From: an uncultured Clostridia bacterium
GTDB lineage: Bacteria > Bacillota > Clostridia > UBA1381
Assembly (NCBI GenBank): GCA_947624165.1
Contig: CANQJC010000003.1
Span: forward strand, 37,885-101,884
Length of the DNA: 64,000 bases
Direction of reading: 5' to 3'
In this document: positions 1 to 8,296 of the stretch, piece by piece
Layout of the letters: each line of letters opens with the position of its first letter
Numbering within the stretch: position 1 is the first letter of the stretch
Notes under the pieces: generated by a model
Databases searched by the model: none
The model's input: only the letters and a program-made list of their open reading frames with translations
What the model was told of the DNA's origin: nothing
Position numbers and translations under genes: made by a program

Positions 1-1601
1 ATAACATTCTCGTTATCCACTCCGATTTCCTTCAGCGTATTGTACGAGCGTTCGTCGCGCAGCGTTATTAAATCTACTTTGTCAAGTATTTTTTTTGTCT
101 TTAATATATTTTTTTTCTTCTCCAGCGGTCCAATACCGTTCGAATACAGCATAACGCGCATATTCAAACGAAGCGCGAGCGAGATTATTGTGAGGTAATA
201 CCACAGCGACTTTGTGCTTGTCCTGTCCTGAATAAGCGTACCGCCGCCGGAAATGAGAAGCTCCGCTTTTCCCATATGCTTCATTATTTTAAATATATTG
301 AGCCTGTTTACGGATCTGACTTTGTAGCAGCTCATCGTTTCCTTCGGGTTCGCGCTGAGAACAACAATATTCGGGCTTTCCTTGTATGTCTTTAAATCTT
401 GTATTATAGCCTTCAGCAGAGCGTCGTCTCCGCTGTTTTTAAAACCGTAATACCCCGAAATCAATATTTCACTGTTCTTTCCCAACGCCCAGTCGTACAC
501 CTTTATGCTGTCGTCAGCCATACGGCTTACGGAGTATTCTCGTTTTACAAGATCTCTGCCGTATTCTCCGAGCTTTCTTTTTTCATCCTCGCCGAGCGAA
601 AAGAATTTAAGAATATCTCTTTTTAACAGCTCGCCGGACGAGGGTTCGCAGCCACGGCAGCAAAAATTCGTATCAATACCGATTTGAAGCTTGTTTTCAT
701 CAAAAAGACCGATATATCCTTCGTTACCGGCTATAACAGTACTTTTTCCCGCCGCCATCGCTTCAAGTGCGGCTCGGCTTACGCCGACAAACAGCTTGCA
801 TGGCGCAATAAGCTTGTTAATGTCGGTACGCGCGCCGGTAAGTATGATAGCGTCGCGGTTCAGCAGCGCATTTACCCTTTCCGCGGCTGCCTTTACGTTT
901 GAATAGTCGTCACCCGATCCTACCAGAATGATTTTTAGATTATCTATTTGTTTGCATAGCTCGGGGACGACCTCGATAAGCTGCTTCGCGACGAGACTGC
1001 GAGACTCGTCGAGTCGGCTTACGTAGGTAATGACCGTGTCCGTTTCATCGATGCCGAATTCGGACATGATATCCGAGCAATCCGTTTCTGAGGAGAATTT
1101 ATCCGTATCTATTCCGTTGATCGTGACGTTTATATCCCCTTCGGGAACATGATAATTATCCATGAGATATTGCTTTATATCCTCGGAAACCGCGACGGTC
1201 TTTTCGCCCCAATCGGTTATATATTTAAGTCCGTAGCCGGTATTAAATACCCAATGAGCCGTTGTAACGAACGGAAATTTCATACGTTTTTGAAGCTTGC
1301 CGAGTATAAACGAGGGGATCCTCGCGTGAGAATGTACTATGTCTATATTCTCGTCCTTTATGATTTTTTTCAAAAGACAAGCCGCTTTAAACATATTAAA
1401 CGGATTTTTGTTTTGGAGCGGAACGCGGTAATGCTTTATGCCGTATTCCTCCAGTTCCTTTACGTAAATACCCCCGTTTGACGTCACAACAACATTAAAA
1501 CCTCTGCGTTTTAATTCCTTCGCAAGTTCCACGACATGTGTTTCCGCACCGCCTATATTAAGCTGCATAAGCGACAAAAGAATATTTGCCCCTTTTTTCA
1601 A
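1..1601 (-). CDS. GT4 glycosyltransferase fused to CsaB-type polysaccharide pyruvyl transferase (3' end outside window)
   Basis: I translated this by hand; the ORF track omits it because it leaves the window. It has 533 open codons. Residues 1-375 are a GT-B family 4 glycosyltransferase: the N-terminal motif NIGGAETHVVELAKEL and a nucleotide-sugar-binding region GVSRAALEAMAAGKSTVIAG. From about residue 378 a second enzyme begins: GYYGFKNSGDDALL, SGGGTLIQD and NGIGP are signatures of the polysaccharide pyruvyl transferase (CsaB) family. CsaB adds ketal-pyruvate to secondary wall polysaccharide, which SLH domains bind; an SLH protein lies at 25.3 kb. The start is TTG with AGGTGA 5 nt upstream; an in-frame GTG at 1610 is possible. 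The two-domain order is clear; sugar and substrate are unknown. Confidence 0.85.
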   Translation of the reverse strand, partial: MKKGANILLSLMQLNIGGAETHVVELAKELKRRGFNVVVTSNGGIYVKELEEYGIKHYRVPLQNKNPFNMFKAACLLKKIIKDENIDIVHSHARIPSFILGKLQKRMKFPFVTTAHWVFNTGYGLKYITDWGEKTVAVSEDIKQYLMDNYHVPEGDINVTINGIDTDKFSSETDCSDIMSEFGIDETDTVITYVSRLDESRSLVAKQLIEVVPELCKQIDNLKIILVGSGDDYSNVKAAAERVNALLNRDAIILTGARTDINKLIAPCKLFVGVSRAALEAMAAGKSTVIAGNEGYIGLFDENKLQIGIDTNFCCRGCEPSSGELLKRDILKFFSLGEDEKRKLGEYGRDLVKREYSVSRMADDSIKVYDWALGKNSEILISGYYGFKNSGDDALLKAIIQDLKTYKESPNIVVLSANPKETMSCYKVRSVNRLNIFKIMKHMGKAELLISGGGTLIQDRTSTKSLWYYLTIISLALRLNMRVMLYSNGIGPLEKKKNILKTKKILDKVDLITLRDERSYNTLKEIGVDNENV

Positions 1602-1635
1602 GCATATCACCTGCTCTTTCATACATACTTATATT

Positions 1636-1664
1636 ATTTTATCACAAAATCCGATAAATGTAAA
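1636..1664 (-). promoter_or_regulatory. sigma-A-type promoter of the GT4-CsaB fusion gene
   Basis: On the minus strand TTTACA and TAAAAT are separated by exactly 17 nt, about 30 nt before the AGGTGA ribosome binding site. Confidence 0.6.
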
Positions 1665-1694
1665 CAAAATAAGAAAATAATTGAATAAAAGAAA

Positions 1695-1724
1695 ACGGCA
1701 GTCCGCTTAAACGGCGGGCTGCCG
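1695..1724 (-). terminator. intrinsic terminator after the YARHG gene
   Basis: Inverted repeat CGGCAG...CTGCCG with further pairing inside, followed on the minus strand by a U-rich run (TTTTCTTTTATT), 8 nt after the stop codon of the 1733-3019 gene. Confidence 0.8.
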
Positions 1725-1732
1725 CAACACGT

Positions 1733-3019
1733 TTATTTTCTTTCCGCATCAAGAATAAACTGTACGTTCTTATTTTCCGTATCGTTCAAATTGCTGTTAT
1801 CGTCGCTGTAATTGTAATTCGGATTTATTTTATACCATGACTTTCCGCTGAAATACGCGTTATACTCCGGCGTCTGGAATTTACGTCCGTGACGGGCGTA
1901 TATTTCGTTACGCGCAAGAGCGAGATCGTATTTGGACAAGCCGCTGATATCGCTGCTCGTCAGAAGCTTTGTACCCGAATTGGCGAGGATGTAGTCGCCC
2001 TCATAATTCGTGAGGTTTGTTATCTCATATATCGTATTTCCGTCATACACGTCCGACGTCGGAACAGCGGTAACGGTATAGGGTTTACCCTTTATTTGTT
2101 CCGTTGTGCTTCCCTCGGATACATTCGCATAATATTTCTTATCTCCGACAATAAAAGTCATAAGATGCTTTCCGTTCGCGGCGTTTAAAATAACTTCACC
2201 GCCGGTAGCAAGCTGAGATGTGACCTTTGCCGATGAAATGCCTGTATTCGAAACGGACGATGAACCGCCCGAGGATGAATTTGACGACGATGAAGCGGCC
2301 GATGAATTTCCGCTTGATGAAGACGAGCCGCCCGATGAAGAAGATGACCTGCTTGAAGACGAATTTCCACTCGACGAGGAAGACGACGAAGAAGATGAAG
2401 TTCTTCCCGACGATGACGAGGAACCGCCCGACGACGTTTCACTTCCTGTCGCGGTCCACGACTGTGAATCGGAACCTGAAGATGAAGAAGCGTTATTGGG
2501 CGCGGGTGATGTAAATATTCCCGGCGTCGGCGAAATCGCGGGCGTGGGAGACGGCAAAGCTGTCGGGGCAGGTGCAGCCGTCGCAAAAGAAGTGGGTGCG
2601 GGCGATTCGTCGACGACCGCCTTGTCCCCAACATTCTGAGCGATATGATACGCTCCAATTCCCGCCGCACCGACCGCAAGCGCGCAAACGGCACCCACCA
2701 ACATGATACGATTGCGTCTTTGCTTAAGCTTTTTCTCGTTTCGTCTGCGCTCTATTTCGGAAAGCTGCTGCTTTTTGTCCTCCATCATTTTTTTCATCTG
2801 TGCGTTTCGTCTTTTTTCGTTGTCGTCAAAAATAGCGTCGTTGCTTTCTTCGGAATTGTTTTTTGCCGAGCTGTTAAAGTCATCATTTTTTGTGTTTTCG
2901 TTTGTGTTATTATTTTCCAAAGCGTCGGTTTCTACCGACCCTTCCGATGTTTTCGCGCCGCAAAAGCTACACGCCGAAGCGTCGTCGGGGATCTGCGCGC
3001 CGCATACTTTACATATCAT
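1733..3019 (-). CDS. zinc-ribbon, single-TM protein with Ser-rich linker and YARHG domain
   Basis: A 428-residue protein of mosaic build. Residues 1-23 form a zinc ribbon with paired CxxC (CKVCG, CSFCG). An acidic, Asn-rich cytoplasmic stretch and a Lys/Arg-rich segment follow, then one membrane helix at about 105-127 (IMLVGAVCALAVGAAG). Outside are a Pro/Ala/Thr linker and a long, almost pure Ser/Gly tract (about residues 175-265), then a folded region ending in a YARHG domain (LARNEIYARHGRKF) at about 365-425. YARHG domains occur on cell-surface proteins of Firmicutes; their function is not established. The gene is monocistronic with its own promoter and terminator. The acidic ORF at 2220-2639 is an antisense shadow of the Ser tract. 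Confidence 0.85.
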   Translation of the reverse strand: MICKVCGAQIPDDASACSFCGAKTSEGSVETDALENNNTNENTKNDDFNSSAKNNSEESNDAIFDDNEKRRNAQMKKMMEDKKQQLSEIERRRNEKKLKQRRNRIMLVGAVCALAVGAAGIGAYHIAQNVGDKAVVDESPAPTSFATAAPAPTALPSPTPAISPTPGIFTSPAPNNASSSSGSDSQSWTATGSETSSGGSSSSSGRTSSSSSSSSSSGNSSSSRSSSSSGGSSSSSGNSSAASSSSNSSSGGSSSVSNTGISSAKVTSQLATGGEVILNAANGKHLMTFIVGDKKYYANVSEGSTTEQIKGKPYTVTAVPTSDVYDGNTIYEITNLTNYEGDYILANSGTKLLTSSDISGLSKYDLALARNEIYARHGRKFQTPEYNAYFSGKSWYKINPNYNYSDDNSNLNDTENKNVQFILDAERK

Positions 3020-3063
3020 TTATTCTGCCCTCCGATTTATTATTTCTTTCCTATACACCTATA

Positions 3064-3092
3064 ATTATATATTGTTCTGCATTTCAAATCAA
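3064..3092 (-). promoter_or_regulatory. sigma-A-type promoter of the YARHG gene
   Basis: Minus-strand TTGATT, 17-nt spacer, TATAAT, about 45 nt upstream of the ATG, which has GGAGGG as its ribosome binding site. Confidence 0.65.
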
Positions 3093-3200
3093 TATCATCA
3101 TGATTATATATCTGTTACAATAAAAAGACAATTCATGTACGTATTTTATATTTTACCCGTTTTCACGTTTCGATATAACAAAATAAGGACGCTCGGTCAT

Positions 3201-3230
3201 GCAAATTGACGCTATGGAGCGGCATAATAT
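3201..3230 (+). promoter_or_regulatory. possible sigma-E-type promoter of sigK
   Basis: GCAAATT, 15 nt, CATAATAT resembles the mother-cell sigma-E consensus (kmATATT-N14/15-CATACAaT) with a few mismatches. sigK is a sigma-E target in sporulating Firmicutes. The predicted transcript start would leave only about 12 nt before the ATG, which weakens the call. Confidence 0.4.
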
Positions 3231-3248
3231 TTATAGGGAGGTTTTATT

Positions 3249-3932
3249 ATGTTCTCATTTTTGTTTGAATGGATACAAACCGTATTGATCCTTGCGGGTT
3301 ATGTAAGCGGAAGCGCGGCGTTCCCGAAGCCGCTTACGCCGGAGGAAGAACAAAAATATATTGAGGAATACGCTGCCGGAAGCGAGGAAGCGAAAAACAT
3401 TCTCATCGAACGCAATCTCCGTCTTGTGGCGCACATTGCAAAAAAATACGCGGACGAAAAAAATCTCGAGGACTTAATATCGATAGGCACAATAGGACTA
3501 ATCAAAGGAATAAATACCTTTAATCCGAAAAAGAACAACAAGCTGTCCACCTACATATCGCGCTGCATAGAAAACGAAGTGCTTATGTTCATGAGAAGCT
3601 CTCGCAAGCTCCAGAACGAGGTCTCGATAGACGAAAGCATAGGAACCGACCGAGAGGGAAACAATATGACGTTTTCGGACGTTCTTACCGCCGACAGCGT
3701 CGATATCTCCGACATTATATCCGGCAAGCTGGAAGCGCAGAAGCTTTATAAAACAATGAAAAACGTCCTCTCTCCAAGCGAAATAAATATCATATGCTGG
3801 CGGTACGGTCTCGCGAATCAGAAAAAGAAAACGCAGAAAGAGATCGCCGAAATACTGGGTATCAGCCGCAGCTATGTCAGCCGAATAGAAAAAAAGTGCC
3901 TTGAACGGCTTGCGAAGGAGCTTAAAGAATAA
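3249..3932 (+). CDS. sigK: sporulation sigma factor SigK (uninterrupted)
   Basis: Late mother-cell RNA polymerase sigma factor. The 227-residue product has the SigK-type hydrophobic pro-region at its start (FLFEWIQTVLILAGYVSGSAAFP), which in SigK holds the factor at membranes until cleavage. Region 2 (NLRLVAHIAKKY, LISIGTIGLIKGI, ISRCIENEVLM) and region 4 (TQKEIAEILGISRSYVSRIEKK) are complete. Length and sequence match B. subtilis SigK closely. The frame is intact: there is no skin-type element splitting it. The start has GGGAGG at good spacing. It is monocistronic, ending in a terminator shared with trmD on the other strand. Confidence 0.95.
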   Translation: MFSFLFEWIQTVLILAGYVSGSAAFPKPLTPEEEQKYIEEYAAGSEEAKNILIERNLRLVAHIAKKYADEKNLEDLISIGTIGLIKGINTFNPKKNNKLSTYISRCIENEVLMFMRSSRKLQNEVSIDESIGTDREGNNMTFSDVLTADSVDISDIISGKLEAQKLYKTMKNVLSPSEINIICWRYGLANQKKKTQKEIAEILGISRSYVSRIEKKCLERLAKELKE

Positions 3933-3960
3933 ATCCCCGCTCTATAAAAGCAGGGATTTA
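3931..3960. terminator. bidirectional terminator between sigK and trmD
   Basis: Stem AAATCCC(C)GCT / AGCAGGGATTT with a T-rich run on the plus side (TTTGTTTTT) and an A-rich side for the minus strand. It overlaps the stop codons of both converging genes. Confidence 0.75.
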
Positions 3961-4692
3961 TTTGTTTTTATACTCATCAATGAATTTTTTATCCTCGTCC
4001 GACAATTCCGCTTTTTTCAGCATATCGGGACGTCTGTCCGCAGTCGCGGCAAGCGACTGCTCCCTCTTCCATTTTTCAACGTTGGCATGGTGTCCCGATA
4101 TAAGCACCTCCGGCACCGACATTCCGTGCCATACGGCGGGACGCGTATACTGAGGATATTCAAGTAAGCCCGAATAATGCGATTCGTTTTCATACGACGA
4201 TTCCGATGCGAGCACGCCCGGAATAAGTCTTGAAACAGCGTCTATAACAGCCATGGCGGGGATTTCCCCGCCGGTAAGAACGTAATCGCCGACAGACAAT
4301 TCCATATCCGCGATCTCGTCTATAACGCGCTGATCTACGCCCTCGTAGTGACCGCACAAAAGGACAATGTGATCGATTTCGGACAGTCTGACCGCTTCCG
4401 ACTGGTCGAATATCTTTCCCTTCGGGGACATATAAATTGTAAACGGTTTATAGTCGAGACCTTCCGCAATCGACATATACGCGTCGTATATCGGCTGCGG
4501 CGTCATAAGCATACCGCCGCCGCCGCTGTACGGATAATCGTCCGTTTTTCTGTGCTTGTCCGATGAAAAGTCGCGTATATCTATAAAGTTCATTTCAATA
4601 AGCCCCGCGCGGTATGCGCGTCCAATTATGCTGTCGCCCAAAACCGCTTCGAACATTTTCGGGAAAAGCGTAAGTACGTCAAATCTCATCAC
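3958..4692 (-). CDS. trmD: tRNA (guanine-N1-)-methyltransferase TrmD
   Basis: Methylates G37 at N1 in tRNAs with G36, using S-adenosylmethionine, to prevent +1 frameshifting. The 244-residue product shows the SPOUT/TrmD hallmarks: N-terminal MRFDVLTLFPKMF, the glycine-rich YSGGGGMLM, and the trefoil-knot cofactor region LCGHYEGVDQR...YVLTGGEIPAM. The first codons are ATGATG and either could be used. The start overlaps the rimM stop by 4 nt (ATGA), so the pair is translationally coupled. Last gene of the rpsP-khpA-rimM-trmD block, the usual Firmicutes order. Confidence 0.96.
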   Translation of the reverse strand: MMRFDVLTLFPKMFEAVLGDSIIGRAYRAGLIEMNFIDIRDFSSDKHRKTDDYPYSGGGGMLMTPQPIYDAYMSIAEGLDYKPFTIYMSPKGKIFDQSEAVRLSEIDHIVLLCGHYEGVDQRVIDEIADMELSVGDYVLTGGEIPAMAVIDAVSRLIPGVLASESSYENESHYSGLLEYPQYTRPAVWHGMSVPEVLISGHHANVEKWKREQSLAATADRRPDMLKKAELSDEDKKFIDEYKNK

Positions 4693-5195
4693 AAATCCTC
4701 CAACCCGTCGATCATACGCACGGTTACTTTCTTTTCGTCGAGATCGATTTTCAGCACAACATCGTCAATGACGGGCAGCAGCAGATTTTTCATTCCTTCA
4801 CGCTTTACCTCGTATATATCGCTGCTTCCGGCGTTAAACACATCGGAAATCACACCTATTTCACGTCCGTCATCCGTGACGACGTTTAAGCCGATCAAAT
4901 CGGCTATATAATACGTTCCTTCGGGCAGTTCGCCGAGCATCTCGCGCTGTGCGCATATTATCTTGTTTTTATATTTCTGCGCCGCGTCTATATCGTTTAT
5001 TTGAGCGAATTTCACGATCAAATTATTTTTTTGATACTTTATCCCATTTATATCGAGACGCTCGCCGCTTTCGTTCCCGACGTACACGTACTCTATTTTT
5101 TCAAATATATCCGGGGAATCCGTCCACGGTACAATCTTCACTTCGCCGCGAAGTCCGTGTGTATTGACAATCTTACCCACTTCAAGTAAATCCAT
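4689..5195 (-). CDS. rimM: ribosome maturation factor RimM
   Basis: Assists maturation of the head of the 30S subunit and binds ribosomal protein S19. The N-terminal VGKIVNTHGLRGEVKI and the PRC-barrel-like second half (TYYIADLIGLNVVTDDGREIGVISDVF, LLLPVIDDVVLKID) are typical; 168 residues is normal. The ORF track starts 10 codons earlier, but AAAGGGA sits 5 nt before the ATG at 5195 and MDLLEVGKIV is the family's usual N-terminus, so I chose that start. It lies 63 nt after khpA and overlaps trmD by 4 nt. Confidence 0.95.
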   Translation of the reverse strand: MDLLEVGKIVNTHGLRGEVKIVPWTDSPDIFEKIEYVYVGNESGERLDINGIKYQKNNLIVKFAQINDIDAAQKYKNKIICAQREMLGELPEGTYYIADLIGLNVVTDDGREIGVISDVFNAGSSDIYEVKREGMKNLLLPVIDDVVLKIDLDEKKVTVRMIDGLEDL

Positions 5196-5258
5196 ATTGT
5201 TCCCTTTCATAATATCCGTAAGCAAAAAGGGCTTACAAGCGCAAGCCCTCCTATCCTA

Positions 5259-5489
5259 TTATAAGATATCCACCGAAGCCTTCTTGTTATCGCGGCTTGC
5301 GGCTGCCTTGACAACGGTTCTTATTGCCTTTGCAATTCTTCCCTGCTTGCCGATCACCTTGCCCATATCGCTTTCGGCAACTCTTAATTCGAGGGTTACC
5401 GTTTGGTCATCGTTAACAATTTCTTTAACGTCGACCTCGTCGGGATAGTCGACAAGCGATTTGGCGATTATTTCCAATACTTCTTTCAT
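5259..5489 (-). CDS. khpA: KH-domain RNA-binding protein KhpA (YlqC)
   Basis: A 76-residue single type-II KH domain. The GxxG RNA-contact loop is seen as VIGKQGRIAKAIRTVVKAAA. In other Firmicutes KhpA pairs with KhpB/Jag and influences cell elongation and sRNA biology. It sits between rpsP and rimM, the conserved position for this gene. Confidence 0.93.
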   Translation of the reverse strand: MKEVLEIIAKSLVDYPDEVDVKEIVNDDQTVTLELRVAESDMGKVIGKQGRIAKAIRTVVKAAASRDNKKASVDIL

Positions 5490-5505
5490 TATCCTATCCT
5501 CCCGA

Positions 5506-5748
5506 TTAGATAATATTAGACTTCTTTAAAAGAGCCTTAACGGTATCCGTCGGCTGAGCACCGTTCGATATCCATTTCTTTACGGCCTCCGCGTCAATAT
5601 TGACCGTTGCGGGGTCGGTAAGAGGATCGTATGTGCCGACTTCCTCAATAAATCTACCGTTTCTGGGGTATCTTGAATCAGCAACGACAACTCTGTAAAA
5701 CGGAGTCTTTTTCGCGCCCATTCTTCTGAGCCTTATTTTTACAGCCAT
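5506..5748 (-). CDS. rpsP: 30S ribosomal protein S16
   Basis: Small-subunit protein S16, 80 residues: [26 protein letters not shown] and EEVGTYDPL are diagnostic. The ORF track extends 33 codons upstream, but GGGAGGTGAAAATA directly precedes the ATG at 5748, the family's standard start. The extra upstream segment is untranslated leader. First gene of the rpsP-khpA-rimM-trmD run, 117 nt after ffh. Confidence 0.96.
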   Translation of the reverse strand: MAVKIRLRRMGAKKTPFYRVVVADSRYPRNGRFIEEVGTYDPLTDPATVNIDAEAVKKWISNGAQPTDTVKALLKKSNII

Positions 5749-5865
5749 TATTTTCACCTCCCGTTTGTAATTATGGTTTATATCGCACAGCGCGGTGAGA
5801 CCGTCTTGCGGCGCGTCATTACGCACTCGTCGGCTTGTCCGCACCACACCGCGTTTATAACAAAA

Positions 5866-7209
5866 TCAATGTGCTTTTCTCAGGCGTTTTAAAATTCTGT
5901 TTTGTTTTCCGCCGGTAAGCTGCTTCATCATTTTCTGCATATCGGCGAATTGCTTCAAAAGCTGGTTTACGTCCTGAACCTTCGTTCCGCTTCCTTTTGC
6001 TATACGAACTTTTCTGCTCGCGCCGATTATCGACGGTTTTGAACGTTCCTCCTCCGTCATGGATTGTATGATAGCTTCGATATGCACAAGTCTTTTCGCG
6101 TTTTCCTCCGTGTCGACGGCGTCGAGCATCTTTTTGTCTATACCGGGCAGCATACCCAATATCTGCGAAAAAGAGCCCATTTTTTTAATTTGGCGGAATT
6201 GCTCAAGAAAATCGTTCAAATCAAACTGCTGCCTGCGTATTTTCGCTTCCAGCTCCTGCGCCTTTTTTTCGTCTATCGCATCCTGCGCTTTATCTATAAG
6301 AGTAAGCACGTCGCCCATGCCCAAAATACGCGACGCCATTCTGTCGGGGTGAAACTGTTCAAGGTCGCTTAGTTTTTCTCCTACCGACGCGTATTTGATC
6401 GGCTTGCCCGTCACCTGTTTTACCGACAGCGCGGCACCGCCCCTTGTATCTCCGTCAAGCTTGGAAAGAATAACGCCGGTTATATCGAGCCGCTCGTTAA
6501 ACGCTTTCGCGGCGTTTACCGCGTCTTGTCCCGTCATGGCGTCCACGACCAAAAGTATCTCTGTCGGGTTTACGCTTTCCTTTATATTTTTCAGCTCGTC
6601 CATAAGCTCTTCGTCTATATGAAGTCTGCCGGCTGTATCGAGAATGACAGGGTCGTTGCCGTGCTTTACGGCGTGCGCGACGGCTTCCTTCGCTATAATT
6701 ACGGGATCCGTCCCGTCACCCATTGAAAACACGGGGATCTGTACCTGCTTTCCGAGGACCTCAAGCTGTTTTATAGCCGCCGGACGGTAAACGTCGCAAG
6801 CGACCATAAGCGGTCTTTTGCCCATCTGCTTGGACATGTTAAGCGCGAGTTTGCCGGTGGCGGTCGTTTTGCCCGCGCCCTGCAAGCCGCACATCATAAT
6901 CACCGTCGGAGGTTTGGGCGAAAATTCAAGACGCGCCGTTTCACCGCCGATCATTTGCGTAAGCTCGTCATTTACAATTTTTACAAGCTGCTGAGCGGGA
7001 GTAAGCGACTCCATTATCTCTTGTCCGACCGCTTTTTCCGATACGGTATTGACAAAATCCTTTACAACCTTGAAATTTACATCGGCTTCAAGAAGAGCCA
7101 GTTTGATTTCACGCATCGCGTCTTTTATGTCTTTTTCGTTAAGCTTACCCTTACCGCGCAGCTTTTTAAAAACGCCTTGGAGCTTATCGCCCAGACTTTC
7201 AAATGCCAT
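5866..7209 (-). CDS. ffh: signal recognition particle GTPase Ffh
   Basis: Binds SRP RNA and signal sequences and delivers nascent membrane proteins with FtsY. The 447-residue product has the N domain (1-90), the G domain with G1 GLQGAGKTT, G3 DTAGR and the TKLDG-equivalent SKLDGDTRGGAAL, and the Met-rich M domain (about 300-435) with SIIGASRKVRIAKGSGT, which contacts the RNA. Its RNA partner is encoded just upstream on the other strand (about 8.8-9.0 kb). It sits 28 nt downstream of ylxM, as in most Firmicutes. Confidence 0.97.
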   Translation of the reverse strand: MAFESLGDKLQGVFKKLRGKGKLNEKDIKDAMREIKLALLEADVNFKVVKDFVNTVSEKAVGQEIMESLTPAQQLVKIVNDELTQMIGGETARLEFSPKPPTVIMMCGLQGAGKTTATGKLALNMSKQMGKRPLMVACDVYRPAAIKQLEVLGKQVQIPVFSMGDGTDPVIIAKEAVAHAVKHGNDPVILDTAGRLHIDEELMDELKNIKESVNPTEILLVVDAMTGQDAVNAAKAFNERLDITGVILSKLDGDTRGGAALSVKQVTGKPIKYASVGEKLSDLEQFHPDRMASRILGMGDVLTLIDKAQDAIDEKKAQELEAKIRRQQFDLNDFLEQFRQIKKMGSFSQILGMLPGIDKKMLDAVDTEENAKRLVHIEAIIQSMTEEERSKPSIIGASRKVRIAKGSGTKVQDVNQLLKQFADMQKMMKQLTGGKQNRILKRLRKAH

Positions 7210-7237
7210 ACGTTCCGACTCCCTTCCGCAAAATTAT

Positions 7238-7570
7238 CTATATTTCTCTCGATATTTCCTCGATTATTTCCTTTATCTCGTCCGCAAATTCGGCTTCGCA
7301 GCCGTCGGCTATCCGTGAAAGCCGACGAAGCTGTGAATTTATTTTATGAAAACGCTTTACAATACCCAGATGCTTCTCATATTCCTCAAGATGTTTTTCG
7401 CCCTGCTTTATTGATTCTCTCACTCCCTGACGGCTGATATCGATTTGCTCGGCGATCTCGGAAAGAGATAGATCCTCGTTATAATACATATCTATGGCAA
7501 AACGCTGTTTTTCCGTAAGAAGCTGTCCGTACACGTCGAGCAGAACGGTTATGTTTAAATCCTTCTCCAT
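7238..7570 (-). CDS. ylxM: YlxM-family helix-turn-helix protein
   Basis: A 110-residue helix-turn-helix protein of the YlxM/p13 family: LLTEKQRFAIDMYYNEDLSLSEIAEQIDISRQGVRESI resembles sigma region 4. YlxM is nearly always beside ffh; in streptococci it binds SRP components and modulates Ffh GTPase. The track begins at an upstream GTG, but AGGTGG sits 5 nt before the ATG at 7570 (MEKDLNI), so that start is preferred. C-terminal half is a charged helix. Confidence 0.9.
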   Translation of the reverse strand: MEKDLNITVLLDVYGQLLTEKQRFAIDMYYNEDLSLSEIAEQIDISRQGVRESIKQGEKHLEEYEKHLGIVKRFHKINSQLRRLSRIADGCEAEFADEIKEIIEEISREI

Positions 7571-7648
7571 TCGCACCACCTGTAAAGCATTTTTAATTTA
7601 CAGATAACAGTTTACAGCATAAATCAAAATTTGTCAATATTATTTTTT

Positions 7649-8260
7649 TCAAAATTGCACTGTTTGGGTGTTCATATTTTGTATAATTTCACAAAACTCA
7701 TCATAATCCAACAGTCGATTCAAAATGTCAAGAAGCATATTCGCGGATATTTTCATGGGAATGCCGAGAGACGCCGCAAGCGACGCTCGTTTTTCGCGGC
7801 TCCTCTCGCCACCCGATAACCCCGCCATAAACAAATCGGTTTTTGTAATTTTACGGCTCTCGCGCGGCGTGAAAGCGTTACCGTCTATCACGCAGCCCGC
7901 TTTTTTCAGCGCGTCGAGAATAATATCGTCTCTGATCCCCTCCACGCCTATCAGTCCTTCTTTGCCGGCTTCGCTCTTACGTTTTTCCTTCCCCTTTACT
8001 TCGGGGATATATGCATGTTTCACGTTCTCTTTTGGGATATATTGCTTAATATAATTTCGAATACGAAAACCGGCTGTGTCGGAATCGGTAAGTATTACTA
8101 TTCCCGTTTCCTCCGCCATACGTTTGATGCTTTCAATAATTGCGGGATCCCTAAAAGCCCCGAAGCCGTTCGTTACTATTATCACGGCGTCGAGAAATCT
8201 CGAAAGCTTTATTTTGTCGTATATTCCTTCTACAATAATCGTTTCTTTGATTTTATACAT
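7649..8260 (-). CDS. rnmV: ribonuclease M5
   Basis: TOPRIM-fold endonuclease that trims 5S rRNA precursors. The first motif (IIVEGIYDKIKL), the DSD acid triad (VILTDSDTAGFRIRN) and the later HAYIPEV...IGVEGI match RnmV; 203 residues is normal for the family. No rRNA gene lies in this window, so it acts in trans. It is followed after 78 nt by ylxM and preceded by the small DUF6514 gene. Confidence 0.9.
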   Translation of the reverse strand: MYKIKETIIVEGIYDKIKLSRFLDAVIIVTNGFGAFRDPAIIESIKRMAEETGIVILTDSDTAGFRIRNYIKQYIPKENVKHAYIPEVKGKEKRKSEAGKEGLIGVEGIRDDIILDALKKAGCVIDGNAFTPRESRKITKTDLFMAGLSGGERSREKRASLAASLGIPMKISANMLLDILNRLLDYDEFCEIIQNMNTQTVQF

Positions 8261-8296
8261 CGAATTTATCCTTTTTGTCTTTTTTCGGATATTATT

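Noticed and set aside
2220-2639. 139-residue plus-strand ORF rich in Asp/Glu
   Set aside because: It is the antisense of the Ser-rich tract in the YARHG gene; it has no ribosome binding site and no domain.
3249-3932. sigK examined for a skin element
   Set aside because: The frame is continuous and encodes the whole protein.
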